DNA from: Vairimorpha apis BRL 01
Lineage: Eukaryota > Microsporidia > Nosematidae
Reading direction: 5' to 3'
NCBI GenBank assembly: GCA_000447185.1
Contig: KE647232.1
Span: 1-64,000, forward strand
Length of the DNA stretch: 64,000 bases
Shown here: positions 22,423 through 34,800 of the stretch, in pieces
How the letters are laid out: each line of letters begins with the position of its first letter
Position numbering within the stretch: position 1 is the stretch's first letter
Position numbers and translations under genes: made by a program
Notes under the pieces: generated by a model
Seen by the model: the letters and a program-made list of their open reading frames with translations, nothing else
What the model was told of the DNA's origin: nothing
The model's database searches: none

Positions 22423-23646
22423 ATGGCTCAAGATCCAGAAGGTTTATATGAAGTATTAGGATTAAAGGCAGGAGCGTCTATAAAAGAAGTTAAAGATGCA
22501 TTTACAAAACAACAGCTTAAATATCATCCAGATGGTAAATTATTTAAAACAGCTATGAAAAATTGTAAAACTGAAGCTGAAAAACAAAAACTTAAATCTG
22601 AATGGGAAGAAAAATCTAAAAAACTTAATCAAGCAAAAACTATTTTATTTGACGAACAAAAGAAAGAGGCATATGATTCTGGCATGTCTAATTTTGGTGG
22701 TCATAATTTCGGCGGAGCAGGTGATTTCTTTGATATTTTTTCACAAATGACAGGTGGTTCAAGACGTAATCAAGTCAAAAAAGTGAAAGATACAGAATAT
22801 GAAGTTACCTTAACATTTAAAGAATCATATTTGGGCAAGGTTTCTAAATTTAATGTAAAAGTACAAAGAGAATGTGTTGCTTGTAATGGACAAGGTGGAG
22901 ACCAAGTTCAAACATGTAATAAATGTGGAGGAAAGGGTAAAATTGAGCATCATAGAAGAATGGGTCCGTTAATTTCTGTTTCAGAGAGTCCTTGTACTAC
23001 TTGTAATGAGACCGGTAGAATTGTAAAAGGTAAAATTTGTTCAATTTGTAATGGTCATCAATATGTTCAAACGCAAGAAAAAATTGAACTTAAAATTGAA
23101 CCTGGTGTCAAAAATGGAAGACGTTTCGTATTTACCGGTAAAGGTAATCAAAAGAAAGGATATGTTTCAGGAGATATTATTATAATTACAAAAATACAAA
23201 AAGATCCTAAATTTAAAAGAAGTGGATTTAATATTATTGCAAAGGCAGATATTCCACTCTACACAGCATTAACAGGGGGAAATATTTATTTTGATCATGT
23301 CGATGGAAGAAAAATGGAAATTTACATAAGACCATTCAATAATTTTAAAAAATGTCTTGTTGTAAGAAACGAAGGATTTAAAAAACCTAATACAACTAGA
23401 TGTGGTGACTTATTTATTGATCCAAATATTATAATTGATAGAATCGTTGACAAAGATTTATTGGCCAAAGCACTTAGATATACACCTACTAGAAATATAA
23501 CAAGTAAATGTACCGAAGCACAATCAGAGTTTAGTAATCTACCAGAGGAAGAACAAAGCGATGAACAACATACTAGATCAAGTGCAGCTGAAGATTTTTT
23601 TGGAGGTGCAGCAAGTGATTTTTTTAGCCGTGTGAGCTTTTTTTAA
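22423..23646 (+). CDS. Type I (Ydj1/DNAJA-like) DnaJ chaperone
   Basis: A cytosolic Hsp40 that delivers clients to Hsp70. The J domain is at residues 7-88 with HPD at 35-37. It is longer than usual because helix III carries an insertion (residues 38-60, Lys/Glu-rich). A short Gly/Phe stretch follows (FGGHNFGGAGDFFDIF), then the zinc-binding region at 151-215 with CVACNGQG, CNKCGGKG, CTTCNETG and a fourth repeat degenerated to CSICNGHQ. After that come the two C-terminal client-binding barrels. The protein ends FSRVSFF, without the CaaX box by which Ydj1 is farnesylated, so membrane attachment by prenylation is not expected. 407 residues, of normal length. CCC at 22409-22411. Frame intact. Confidence 0.93.
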   Translation: MAQDPEGLYEVLGLKAGASIKEVKDAFTKQQLKYHPDGKLFKTAMKNCKTEAEKQKLKSEWEEKSKKLNQAKTILFDEQKKEAYDSGMSNFGGHNFGGAGDFFDIFSQMTGGSRRNQVKKVKDTEYEVTLTFKESYLGKVSKFNVKVQRECVACNGQGGDQVQTCNKCGGKGKIEHHRRMGPLISVSESPCTTCNETGRIVKGKICSICNGHQYVQTQEKIELKIEPGVKNGRRFVFTGKGNQKKGYVSGDIIIITKIQKDPKFKRSGFNIIAKADIPLYTALTGGNIYFDHVDGRKMEIYIRPFNNFKKCLVVRNEGFKKPNTTRCGDLFIDPNIIIDRIVDKDLLAKALRYTPTRNITSKCTEAQSEFSNLPEEEQSDEQHTRSSAAEDFFGGAASDFFSRVSFF

Positions 23647-23957
23647 AACGTAAATAAATTAAAATTATTTGTTTTCTTTTTTTAATTTTTTTTTAAATTT
23701 ATTATTAATAAAATTAATTTTAAGAAATTAAAACCGTAGTGTTTTTTATTCAGAATTTATTAAAAAAGTAAAACTGCAAATTTTAATAAAATAATATTTT
23801 TATATAATTTTTAATTTTTATAGAAAATTTTATTTTTTCGTTTGTATTTATTAATAATCAATGAAAAAAATAGAATTTTATTGTTTTTTATGTAAAATAA
23901 TTTTATTTTTTAAAAAAAAAAGATTTTAAGTTTAGTTTTCCCCTATTAAATTCATTT

Positions 23958-25113
23958 ATGTCAAATTTATTCGAAAACATAGATTCGGATACATATAAAA
24001 TTTGGAGAAAGAATGTTCCATATATGTATGATTTAATGTATTCTTATACACTTGAATGGCCTTCATTATCTGTTCAATACTTTCCAGATGTTAATAGAGA
24101 TGAAAAAAGAGAAAAAACTTTTCAACGATTATTAATTAGTACCAATACAAGTAATAAAGATCAAGAATATATACATATTGCATCGATAGAATATCCGGAT
24201 ACATACGATGAAGATTTAAGTGAAGGATGCATTGGCGATATGAAACTAAAATTTATTCNNNNNNNNNNNNNNNNNNNNNNNNNNNNNNNNNNNNNNNNNN
24301 NNNNNNNNNNNNNNNNNNNNNNNNNNNNNNNNNNNNNNNNNNNNNNNNNNNNNNNNNNNNNNNNNNNNNNNNNNNNNNNNNNNNNNNNNNNNNNNNNNNN
24401 NNNNNNNNNNNNNNNNNNNNNNNNNNNNNNNNNNNNNNNNNNNNNNNNNNNNNNNNNNNNNNNNNNNNNNNNNNNNNNNNNNNNNNNNNNNNNNNNNNNN
24501 NNNNNNNNNNNNNNNNNNNNNNNNNNNNNNNNNNNNNNNNNNNNNNNNNNNNNNNNNNNNNNNNNNNNNNNNNNNNNNNNNNNNNNNNNNNNNNNNNNNN
24601 NNNNNNNNNNNNNNNNNNNNNNNNNNNNNNNNNNNNNNNNNNNNNNNNNNNNNNNNNNNNNNNNNNNNNNNNNNNNNNNNNNNNNNNNNNNNNNNNNNNN
24701 NNNNNNNNNNNNNNNNNNNNNNNNNNNNNNNNNNNNNNNNNNNNNNNNNNNNNNNNNNNNNNNNNNNNNNNNNNNNNNNNNNNNNNNNNNNNNNNNNNNN
24801 NNNNNNNNNNNNNNNNNNNNNNNNNNNNNNNNNNNNNNNNNNNNNNNNNNNNNNNNNNNNNNNNNNNNNNNNNNNNNNNNNNNNNNNNNNNNNNNNNNNN
24901 NNNNNNNNNNNNNNNNNNNNNNNNNNNNNNNNNNNNGAATTTGAAGAAAATCCACCTGAACTTGTGTTTTTACATGGAGGTCATACAAACAACGTTTTTG
25001 ATTTAGATTGGAATCCAGCAGAACCACTTGAAATTATTGGTGTAGATGAAGATAATACGTTACAAATTTGGCAAATTCCAGAACTTAAAAATAATGAAAA
25101 CATTTATAATTAA
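23958..25113 (+). CDS. RbAp48/Msi1-Hat2 family WD40 histone chaperone, interrupted by an assembly gap
   Basis: This family binds histone H4 and serves in CAF-1, Hat1, Rpd3 and related complexes. Before the gap the protein reads [18 protein letters not shown], then [13 protein letters not shown], the invariant N-terminal block of RbAp46/48, Msi1 and Hat2. After the gap (24937 on) it reads [22 protein letters not shown], then LQIWQIPE, the equally invariant C-terminal end of the same family. The middle WD repeats lie in the 678 N bases at 24259-24936. Total span corresponds to about 385 codons if the gap size is right, a normal length. CCCC at 23940-23943. Whether this is the Msi1, Hat2 or a shared paralogue cannot be decided. 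Confidence 0.92.
24259..24936. other. Assembly gap (678 N)
   Basis: A run of N inside the Msi1-type gene. Frames that cross it on either strand are artificial. Confidence 1.
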
Positions 25114-25541
25114 ATTATCATTCTAATAAATTAAGGTAATTAATATTTTATAATTTTAAAAATGAGCATTAACATATTTAATATCGATATTTATTAAAAG
25201 CAATTTACTAAATTTCTTTGCATTTTAATAATTTTTAAATTTGTTTTACATGAAAATGTATATAAAAATATATATAAGATTTTTAAATAATATGGCATTT
25301 TGTATGTATTATAATTTATGTTCTATATTCAATTTTATATTTTATGCTCTATATACCGATTTTGTTACAATACAAAAAATATAGATAAATCATAAAAAAT
25401 TCAAAAATAAATATTTTTAAATTTGATTAGTAAATTTTTTATGTAAATATGTAAAAAAATAAACTTGTTATTTTTTAGTTCTATTTTTTAATTTATGATA
25501 AAAAACAATTTTTTAACTCAATTTTAATTATATTACCCTTA
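25114..25541. other. AT-rich spacer
   Basis: No gene seen. It ends with the CCC (25536-25538) that precedes the Aurora kinase start. Confidence 0.6.
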
Positions 25542-26347
25542 ATGAATAAAAAAAATTTCTTTACAATTGATGATTTTATATTAGGAAAGCCATTGGGACG
25601 TGGTAAATTTGGTGAAGTATGGATGGCTAAAGAAAAACATAAAGGTTATATAGTTGCTTTAAAAATAATAAAAAGAAGTTCTGTTGTAACTAAAGAAACA
25701 GCTAAACAAATAAGAAGAGAAATAGAAATTCATAAAAAACTTAAACATGAAAATATTTTACGAATGTATGGTTTTTTTATGATTCTGAACGATTATATTT
25801 AATTTTAGAATATGCTGGCAAAGGTGAATTTTTTAAAATACTTAATAATAAAAAATTTAGCGAACAAACAACATCTATTTATATCAAACAACTAATAGAT
25901 GCACTTATTTACATGCATAATAATGATGTTATTCACAGGGACATTAAACCAGAAAATTTGATTCTAGGATGTGATAATAAATTAAAGTTAGCAGATTTTG
26001 GTTGGGCGGTAAAAAATAATGATAAAAAAAGAACTACTTTTTGTGGTACATTAGAATATTTAAGTCCTGAAATGTTAAATAATCAAGTTCATGATCATAA
26101 TATAGATGTATGGTGCTTGGGAATTTTAACTTATGAATTTTTAACTGGTAAGCCACCATTTGATATTAAACCAAGATCTTTGAGAGAAGCTAAAAGAAAA
26201 ATTATAAATTGTGATTTGACAAAACCTGATGATATGAGTACAATATCTTTTAATTTTATTGAATCGTTAGTTGTAAATGAAAAAGACAAAAGAATATGTT
26301 TAAAAAAAGCTCTTAAACAACCATTTATTGTTAAATATAATAAGTAA
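25542..26347 (+). CDS. IPL1: Aurora/Ipl1 protein kinase, one frame break
   Basis: Aurora kinase, the catalytic subunit of the chromosomal passenger complex, controls kinetochore attachment and cytokinesis. Motifs: glycine loop LGRGKFGEVW (residues 17-26), VALKIIKRS with the ATP-anchoring lysine, HENILRMYGFF, HRDIKPENLILG, DFGW (the Trp after DFG is Aurora-specific) and the activation loop RTTFCGTLEYLSPEM with the phosphorylated-threonine position. As assembled, the first part ends early at 25802. Adding one T to the T7 run at 25772-25778 gives GFF followed by YDSERLYLILEYAGKGE, exactly the expected sequence, and continues in the frame of the second part. The protein (~268 residues) is little more than the kinase domain; the N-terminal extension of fungal Aurora is missing. 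CCC at 25536-25538. Confidence 0.93.
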
Positions 26348-26523
26348 AATTTAAATATATATATTTTAAAATTATTATTTTCTACAAAAAATGATATTTT
26401 ATTAAATTATAAGCATTGTAATATAAAATTAGAAATTTTAAGATTAGATTTTAATTTAATATTAAATGTTTAAAAAAATAATTGTTTTTAAAAATGAAAA
26501 TTCTTATATTTTAAATTGCCCAT

Positions 26524-27702
26524 ATGCGAAAATATGAAAAAGTTAAAGAGTATCTAGTAAATATAGATTTTGATATGATTGATGATTCTGATTTATTAGA
26601 TAATGTTTATAGAGAAATAGAAACATATGAAGAAACTTTGTTATTAGATATGGATGTTGTTTCAAATTTTGAATTACTTATTAAAAAAAGCAATATATCA
26701 CAAATTTTAACATTATGTAAGAAGCTAAATTTTCCAAAAATAGCAATAAAAAAAACGGGATCGAAATTTTTAGAGATTATATTTATTCAAATTATCAATT
26801 TGAATTGTAATAAAAAAGAATTAAAAAAATTAAAAAATGTTGTAATAAATCCAATCAATGATAATTTTAAAAATATAATCTGTAATAAAAACGGAACTCA
26901 TGTAATAAGAAAATATTTTGAATTATTAAAAAATAAAGAGATTTTTCAGTGTTATAAAACCGAAATTTTAAAAATATTGAATGAAGAAATAGAAGTTGAT
27001 ATTTTAGTAACAATTATTTGTTATTTAAAATTAAGTTATAGCAGGACGATTTCTAGAAAAATTATAGAAGTATATTTTTCTTCTGATAATTGTAAAAATA
27101 AAATTTTTTCATATGTTTTTGAAGATTTAATTAATATTAGCGATAAAAAGACAATTCAAAAGATGTTTTTAATTTTAAAAAATTGTTATTCTGAATTAAT
27201 AAATAATAACATAGCTTCTTTTGTTGTGATTGCTTTTATAAAAAAATATTTAGAACAAACTGATTTTTTTTATGAAAATATTACAAATTTCCAAAATATG
27301 AATGTAATTCTAGGAATATTGGAAAATTATGTTAAGTTAAAAAATTATAAAAAAGTTAATGAAATTTTTAAAAATTTTTATGGAGTTGAAGATGATGTTT
27401 TTAAGTTTTTTTTGTTAAGTCGTACAGATACACCAGACACAAAATTTATTAATTTAATCTGTTTATTGATGGATGTTGATAAATATGATGTAAATAAAGA
27501 TTTTTGTGAATATTTTGAGAAGGAATGGATTCATAAAAAATATGGATTATGTTTAATGAAAGCATTTTTGGAAGGACAAGCAAGTAAAAAATTAAAAATT
27601 GAATTTGCTAAAAAATTTAATTTTAGCAGATCGTTAAGCACTAAAAAAGACGGGAAAAAAATTATGTCATTAATTAAATCTTATAGAAAATTGATAAAAT
27701 AA
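26524..27702 (+). CDS. NOP9: Nop9-like Pumilio-repeat protein
   Basis: Nop9 is a nucleolar RNA-binding protein needed for 18S rRNA processing. The 392-residue ORF shows degenerate Puf-type repeats: ILTLCKKLNFPKIAIKKTGSK at about residues 60-82, and later NDNFKNIICNKNGTHVIRKY with the G-(S/T)-H-V-(I/L) core. The N-terminal ...YREIETYEETLLLDMD... segment fits the YF..V...LE..F block that opens Nop9. The C-terminus is basic (KKDGKKIMSLIKSYRKLIK). Puf6 or another Puf-like ribosome assembly factor is the main alternative. The frame is intact. CCC at 26519-26521, two bases before the ATG. Confidence 0.65.
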   Translation: MRKYEKVKEYLVNIDFDMIDDSDLLDNVYREIETYEETLLLDMDVVSNFELLIKKSNISQILTLCKKLNFPKIAIKKTGSKFLEIIFIQIINLNCNKKELKKLKNVVINPINDNFKNIICNKNGTHVIRKYFELLKNKEIFQCYKTEILKILNEEIEVDILVTIICYLKLSYSRTISRKIIEVYFSSDNCKNKIFSYVFEDLINISDKKTIQKMFLILKNCYSELINNNIASFVVIAFIKKYLEQTDFFYENITNFQNMNVILGILENYVKLKNYKKVNEIFKNFYGVEDDVFKFFLLSRTDTPDTKFINLICLLMDVDKYDVNKDFCEYFEKEWIHKKYGLCLMKAFLEGQASKKLKIEFAKKFNFSRSLSTKKDGKKIMSLIKSYRKLIK

Positions 27703-27864
27703 ATTTTTTAGATTTAATTAATTATTATTTTTGCAATAATTAAATTTGTTTTTTATTTAATTTATTTTTATATTTATTTTGTACGAGAAAATATATCGTA
27801 ATAATATTTAAAAAATTTTTATATATACAATCTTAATTTATAAAAATTTTACATAAAATGTTTA

Positions 27865-28460
27865 TTAAATCAATTTCTTATTTTTAAAGAATTTTCTCAT
27901 ATTTTGAAGTAAATAAATTTGAACGCCGATATACGAAATTAAAGTAGCTAAACTCAATATAATAGAAAAGACAAACATTTTCTTATTTTCGATGCCTACA
28001 TGCTCTAATGAATAGGCAAGCTCTTCGGTTTTTATATTTGCCTCGTGCAATAAATTGTTAAGTTTTGTTAATGTATAAGTAGCTGGTTCAACACGAACTT
28101 GCTTAGCTACACTTTTATTAAATGTATCAAATTTTGTTTCAAATAATAATTCTAATTCTGATTTTTTATAATTATTATTTTTATCGGGATTAAACAAAAT
28201 TTCACAATATAAATCTTTATTGTCAGAGACATTAAATGCAAAAGGTGTATGATTTTTTAAATTTAATGCCTCAAAAAATAAACCTCCATCTTCTGATCTT
28301 ATTTTAACATCAAAAAACCCTTCATTACTATTCAATGGTTTAAAGAAACCTTGGCATATTTGTTCACCAGTTACATCAAAAACAATCGTCCGTTTTGTTA
28401 CATTTTTGTCAAACATATAAATTTCGCATAAACATGAATAAAAAAATAAAAAGAAATCAT
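27865..28460 (-). CDS. p24/emp24 (TMED) family cargo receptor, one frame break
   Basis: p24 proteins cycle between ER and Golgi and sort cargo, including GPI-anchored proteins, into COPII and COPI vesicles. The GOLD-like luminal domain runs from TIVFDVTGEQICQGFF to ELLFETKFDT. A coiled stretch (LTKLNNLLHEANIKTEELAY) leads to one membrane segment (FVFSIILSLATLISYIGVQIYLL) and the tail MRKFFKNKKLI, with the FF and dilysine-type signals of this family. A longer frame starts at 28512, but a better start is the ATG at 28458-28460. It has a sense-strand CCCC four bases upstream (28464-28467) and, after restoring one base in the A7 run at 28440-28446, gives a normal short signal peptide (MISFYFFYSCLC). 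Same secretory theme as GPI12 and SND2 nearby. Confidence 0.88.
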
Positions 28461-28512
28461 AATTGGGGTAAATAAAAATAAAAATAATAATTTTTTTATT
28501 TAAATTTAACAT

Positions 28513-30004
28513 AAAAAATTATATTTTAAAATTTGTATTTAATTGAATATTTACAATATTTAAACATTCAAATTAATAATAATATTCAAAAATATTAATA
28601 TAAATTGCTATATTTTATATTAGCTTTTAGTTGTTTAAAAAATTATCTTAAAATCATTTTTAAAATAAATAAAGTATTTAAATATGAAAATTTATACTTT
28701 AATTCTTATTTTATTGATATTTTATATTTACTAAATATATTATAATTTTTGATTAATACGTATTTAAAATATTTAAATATTTGAGGTAAAAATTTTGTTT
28801 TTTAATATTTTCTTTATAGATAAATATTTATAAAAATATTAAATGCAAATGTAATAAGTTTTAACATTTTATAAAAAAAATATATAAATGATAAAAATTA
28901 AAAAATTTATTCATCTATTTAAATATTATCAAAATCATTAAAATTATCTTTTTATAAAAGAAAACCATTAATTTTATTATATTTTTAATAAAATCTATAT
29001 TTATTTTGAAATAATTAAGTTTGAATAAATGTTTTAAAATTACTTTATTCTGTTCTTTTGAAAATTAAATTATAATATTGAATAATATAAAAAAATCTCA
29101 TTTATATTATTTATTTTAAAATGATAGTGTAAAATTAAAATTTTTGTTTTATTATAAAATATATACATAAAATATAGGCATTAAAACTTGATTTTAATGT
29201 AAAATATTTTTTATTTTGAATATTTTTTGTTTAATCTTTGCTTAAATAAGTTTATATTTTGTAAAATGATAATAATTGAATATTAATTACAATAAAATTG
29301 TTTTTTTGAATCAAAATCAACATTATGTCATTTATAAATTTACTTATAATATGATTTTATAAAATAAATTAATTTAATAGATATATTATAAAAATGTTAA
29401 AGTTTAATCTCATATCATATAATGAATATTTAATTAAATTAAGTTTTTAAAATTCTATAACTTCATAAATATTTACAATCTAAAATATTTTTGTCAATGA
29501 AATATTTGTTAAATTATTGAAAAAAACTTTTCTAGAACTTTCTTACATATTTTAAATGTTTTAATCTTGAAAAATGTGTATATTGGTTATGTTTAAAAAA
29601 TTAATATTTGTAAATTATTAAAAATTTTATTAATTACAATATTTTTTGGTTATATTCTTTATAAAATCTATCAGAATTCAAAAATTTAAAAAATATATCA
29701 TATATACTTTAAACTAAACTATTTGAAGGTTATACAATTAGAAATTTTTTTATTAAAATTTTTTTATATAAAATGTTTTTATCTATAATATAATTATTAT
29801 AATTAAATTTAAATATTTATTAAAAATATCATCACTATTTAAAATTTATATAAATTTTTTGTAAATTCATGAAACTATAATTATATTTTTGATAAATAAT
29901 TTTTCTATTTTAAATTTCAATGAAATAAAATTTAAATTATTAAAATTTTAATATAATTTAAAATTAAATAACTTAAAAAAATAGAGCAAATTTTATTAAG
30001 TCCT
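28513..30004. other. Long AT-rich spacer
   Basis: About 1.5 kb of A/T with no supported gene, repeat family or structured RNA. Confidence 0.6.
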
Positions 30005-30310
30005 ATGAAATTTTTTTTAATTGTTATAGTGCTTTTATCAGTTTCAAATTCAAACTTTAATGATTTACAAAAAAAAATTATGAAGAACATTTAAAAATAA
30101 TAAAATTCTTGTTGAATTTAGATATACTTTATATAATTACAACTTTATAGGAGATAGGCCTTTGTTTTTATTAGCAATTTTTTTTACTTGGACGTATGAT
30201 TATTTGGATATAATTTTATATGAATTTATACTGAATACGCTTATATGTTCAGCAATTTATTTTATTTTGACAAGTATATATAATTTATTACTTATGAGAA
30301 TTTTATCTTA
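30005..30310 (+). CDS. Small predicted membrane/secreted protein, unrecognised, two frame breaks
   Basis: Starts MKFFLIVIVLLSVSNS, a convincing signal peptide, then FNDLQKK before a stop at 30092-30094. Restoring one base in the A9 run (30069-30077) and one in the following A5 run near 30095-30099 keeps a frame open to a stop at 30308-30310. That frame contains KILVEFRYTLYNYNFIGDRPLF and then two or three strongly hydrophobic segments (FLLAIFFTWTYDYL, LICSAIYFILTSIYNLLL). About 100 residues. No family recognised. The protein-like composition in an otherwise barren 3-kb stretch argues for a real gene. CCT sits directly before the ATG. Confidence 0.45.
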
Positions 30311-31240
30311 AATAATTTTTTTAAAAAATAAACCATAATAAAACAAACAAATTAAGAATAAGTACGTATTCATAAATATTACCGTTTACTTAAAAAAATA
30401 AAAAAAATTTATTATTTGCTATAAAATATGTATAATTTACAAAAGTTTGTTTTGTTTACTACTAAAAGATAATTTAAATAAAATTTTATATGAAACTTTT
30501 TATTAATAAAATTTATAATAAATTATAAAAATTTTAACAAAATATTTTAGTAGTTATAATCCATTTAAAATATTTGTGTATAAATTTTTAATAATATTAT
30601 CTTTTATAAAAAAAGTGATTTTATTAATTTTGTGTTAAAACAATATAAATTTTAAAATTATTTGCACTTTTTCAAATTTTAAATATATCAAAAATAAAAT
30701 TTTTTAACTTATAATATTAAATTCTATCGCTCTAAGAAAAAAATTCAAAAAATAGATTTTTAAATTAAAAAATATAGTGTAATGTTTTTTTTTAAATAAT
30801 AAATCATTCTTTTTCAAATTTTTTATTATTTGTCAATTTAAAAAATTTAATAAATGCATAATATTAGAATAAAAAAAATTTTTATTTAAAAAGTTATTAA
30901 TTGATTTTTATTTAAAGTTTCTTTCATAGTAGAAAAAAAATTTAATTATATTATTTTGATTATTAAATTTTTTTTAAATAAATAAAAATCAATAAAATTA
31001 TGTATATAATTAAAATCAATAAAATTTATTATATATTTTCAAAAAAAGTAAAATATTAAATATAGAAAATATTTTTCATTACTAATATGTGATTGTAATA
31101 TTTTTAAATTTTAAAAGAAAATAATTAAAGATTTAAAATAATAAATTTAATCGTTTATTTTTACATATATTAAAATTTAAAAAAAACATATTTAAATATA
31201 TGAATAAAAAAAATAGTATATTTTCAATAATCAAGTTTTA
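30311..31240. other. AT-rich spacer
   Basis: No coding or structural signal recognised up to the G/C-richer retroelement remnant that starts near 31250. Confidence 0.6.
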
Positions 31241-31249
31241 AATATGGAC

Positions 31250-31800
31250 TGTTAAGCAAATAAAAATAAAGAATCACTCATACAAGAAATTTTTACAAAT
31301 GAAAAGTAATAATTCGAATAGATAAAAAAATTAACACGGACGTAATAATCTCTAACAATAAATCTAAGATAGCTGTGTTGGACAACTTAAATAAAAAAAA
31401 CTTTAAACGAAGTAAGTGTAACTATTATAACAACTTATACACACAAGTAAATGAAAAAAAGAAAGTATGATCTGTTAGCAAATAAGCTTGGTTTAATTGT
31501 AAGTGCAGAACAGAAATAATTCTGTTTGTTATAACATCTGATAGGATAAAAACTTCATAACATAATTAATACTCAAAGTAAATAGGTCTCTCTCCTAAAC
31601 AAAAACCTACATTTAAACTCTAACTTTAAAAAAATTGGTGGTATAGTATCTTTTTAGACTGCCGAAGGAGATTTGAAGAAATAGATAGTGGAATCTGCAA
31701 CTTTTAGCTGATGGAAGTTATGATTAATGATGAAATAATGGATATAAATAAGTTTATAAAAAAAGAATTGTGAAAGAAAGAAAAAAAACTTTAATGAATA
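31250..31800 (+). mobile_element. Decayed non-LTR retrotransposon 3' fragment
   Basis: The base composition jumps relative to both flanks. The + strand contains KINTDVIISNNKSKIAVLDN (31320-31390), matching the segment just before and at the PD motif of the other copies (but with SK instead of PD), then KKKYDLLANKLGLIVSAEQK (31455-31520), which matches the KYDLLANELG core. Near 31650 LLDCRRRFEE recalls the SLEYRRGG tail. Several stops and shifts separate these blocks, so this is a dead copy. Confidence 0.6.
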
Positions 31801-31887
31801 ATTTTTTATTTAAACAATCAAATTTATTTAGAAAAGTATATTTTTTAAAACAACAAAATCATTTATAAATTTTAAATGCTAAAAATT

Positions 31888-34800
31888 TTAATTTTTAAGA
31901 ATTGAGCATCTAAAATAATCAATAAATTCTACATTTTCAAAAATAAGTACTTTTCTATTATTACATAATTCTAATATATCAAAAATAGGATAAAATAAAT
32001 TTTGCTCATTTTTACATGTTAGAAAAATAGTAAAAATTTTACTTTTAAATGATTTGGCTTTTTCAAATGTTGTAAGAAAAATAGTATTAGAATTTTGTTC
32101 ATCTAAATCATTGGTGATATGTTTAAAAACATTTTTATTTGTCTCCAAATTATACAAAGCTATTTTTGTATATATTTCCACTTTTAATATGTTAACATCT
32201 GTCATTGATTTGCAAATAATCAGTAATGAGTCCTTTGATAAAAAATTTGACATAGATATTTCTACAAACTTTTTTCTAAATTCATTATATACATTATAGT
32301 GTGTTACAAAAAATGATATATTTATAAAATATGAACCATATAATTCAAGTTTTGAACTATAATAAATAGGTTTTATGCAATCTTTTCTATATATTTTTAT
32401 ATGATCGCATTCTGTATATTCTTCAATAATCGATATTTTTTTAGTACATGAATGAAAACCTTCATTTAATATATTTTGTTGATTATTACATTCTATTATA
32501 TTTTCTTCATTTTTAAAAAATTTATTATTATCAATATCAAAAATTTCAACAGTAATTGTTTTGACATTTATTATAGGTTTCTTTATAAAACCATCAAAGT
32601 TTCCTTTGCATGAATTAATATAAAAGATTTCTCCAGAGCAAGATAAAATTATCCAAAATTTGTTTATTGCCAAAATTTTGATCCTAATAAATTCATCACA
32701 ATCTAATATGGAAATTTCATATTTAGAATTTTTTTCTTTATTTAAACTTTTATTCAAATTAGAAATTAAAATTTTATTCAAAATTTTTAAAGATATATAA
32801 AGTAAATTAAATTTTTTCAAATATCTTAAAAAATCAATAAATGCACCTAATATTCTTTCAAAATTTTTAGCGATAAACATAGAGTCACATTTTAATGAAA
32901 AATGTGTAATTGGATAATGTTTTAAATATGCTATTTCAAGTATATATTTTTTATATTCAAGAACATCTAGAGATAAAATTCCTATTGCAGATGCTAATTC
33001 TAACAGTTGATATTCTTCTTCTTTTCTAGATTGGATATTTTCAAAATCTTTATTTTCCAATATTAAATTAATAATATCGTCAATTGATGATAAATAATCT
33101 ACTTTTCGAAGCCATTCTTGTATTGTACAATGTTCAAGATAATAAAAAGAAGATATTCTGCCAAATTCAGTAGATTCAAATTTCCATGTCATAAAATCAT
33201 CGTTTAAACATTTATTAATTTTAATTAAATTACATTCTTCTAAACGCTTGATAGTTAAAAATATATAATCAGCTAGTACTACATCTTCATTATTAATATC
33301 CTCTTCTTTTAAACCATACAAAGTTGGGTTTAATTTCATTCGTATATACATAAATGTATTCTTTAACCATTGTAAACCGTCTGAGACAGATTTAATACAT
33401 TCTAAATAAATTTCAGAATTTACTAAATTTGCTATTTTGTTTAACAATTTAGATTCAATTGGTGTATTATTTTTTAGCATTTTTAAATAATTACCAACTT
33501 TATTATATTCTGTAATCAATATTGCTTCACCAGTTATTTTATATTGCGGTCTTCCTGCTCTGCCAAAGATTTGAAAAATATCTAAAATTCCTAAATCTCT
33601 AAAACGTCCTATATTTGGATCATAAAATTGTGTTCCATTTATAATCACTACATGTGCAGGCAAGTTAACACCCCAAGCCAAAGTACTAGTGCACACTAAA
33701 ATATCTAGCTCTCCGTTTTTAAATTTGTTTTCCATAAATAATCTAATATTTCTAGGTAAACCTGCATGATGGATTCCTATTTTATGTTTGACTATTAATT
33801 CTAACTTACTGTTCAAATTTATTTTGTTTTTAAAATTTTGTTCAATTTCTTTATCAATTAAATATTTGGCGATATATAGTGTTTCATTCCTTGAGTTTAC
33901 AAAAACTAATATTTGTTTTTTATTGAATCTAAAATTATCAACACGATCTCTTAAAATCTGTAATTTTTGTTTTTTATTAATATTTTCGAAAACTCCTAAA
34001 ATTGATGTCTTTAAAGGAACAGGTCGATAATTTTGTTCAAAATTATATGTTTTAGTAGCTTTTAAAAATTTCGAAACATCTTTGTAATTAGGTAATGTAG
34101 CAGATAATCCTATAATACGTATATATTTTTGATTTAATTCTATATATCTAAATAACCTACTTACAATTGCTTCTATAACACAACCTCGATCTTCTTGCAA
34201 AATATGAATTTCATCTATGATTACTAGGTTCACTTTTTCTAAAAAAACATTACTCATTTTTCTAGTGTAAACATCAAATTTTTCAGGTGTGCAAACGATA
34301 ACATTTGCATTTATTATATCTTTTGTTTTCAATTCTGTATCTCCTGTAAATTCTAAAACAATAAAATCTTTTAGCTTTTTTTTGAATTTAGAAGTAATTT
34401 CAGATGCCAAAGCTTTCATAGGTACAATGTATATTATCATAGCTTTATACATTTTTATAGCTTTCAAAATACATAATAATGCTATATCTGTTTTTCCTGT
34501 TCCAGTAGGAGCACATACTAAAAAATTTTCATTTGTTTTGTATGCAGTATAAAACACTTCAGATTGAACAGGATTAAACACGTCATATTCAAAATATATT
34601 TTGTTATAATCCAAAATTTTAGTAGATACCAATTCTTTTTCATATTTTATAGTTTCAAATTCTGGTAATATAAATTCTGTAAAAAATTCTTTTGTTTTTT
34701 TATCTTCTGTTTTAATACTAAAATAGTCTTTATTTTTACATACTGCTTCAATAAAATCAATATTTTCAAAACCTAATAATTCAAATAATTCTTCTTGATA

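Noticed and set aside
24161..25027. Additional long frames on both strands across the second N gap
   Set aside because: They consist mainly of N and overlap the Msi1-type gene, whose ends are unmistakable on the + strand.
25803..25912. Spliceosomal intron between the two Aurora kinase parts (same idea for PKC and GAPDH)
   Set aside because: The sequence between the parts is itself conserved kinase sequence in a shifted frame, with no GT...AG ends; a one-base correction explains it completely.
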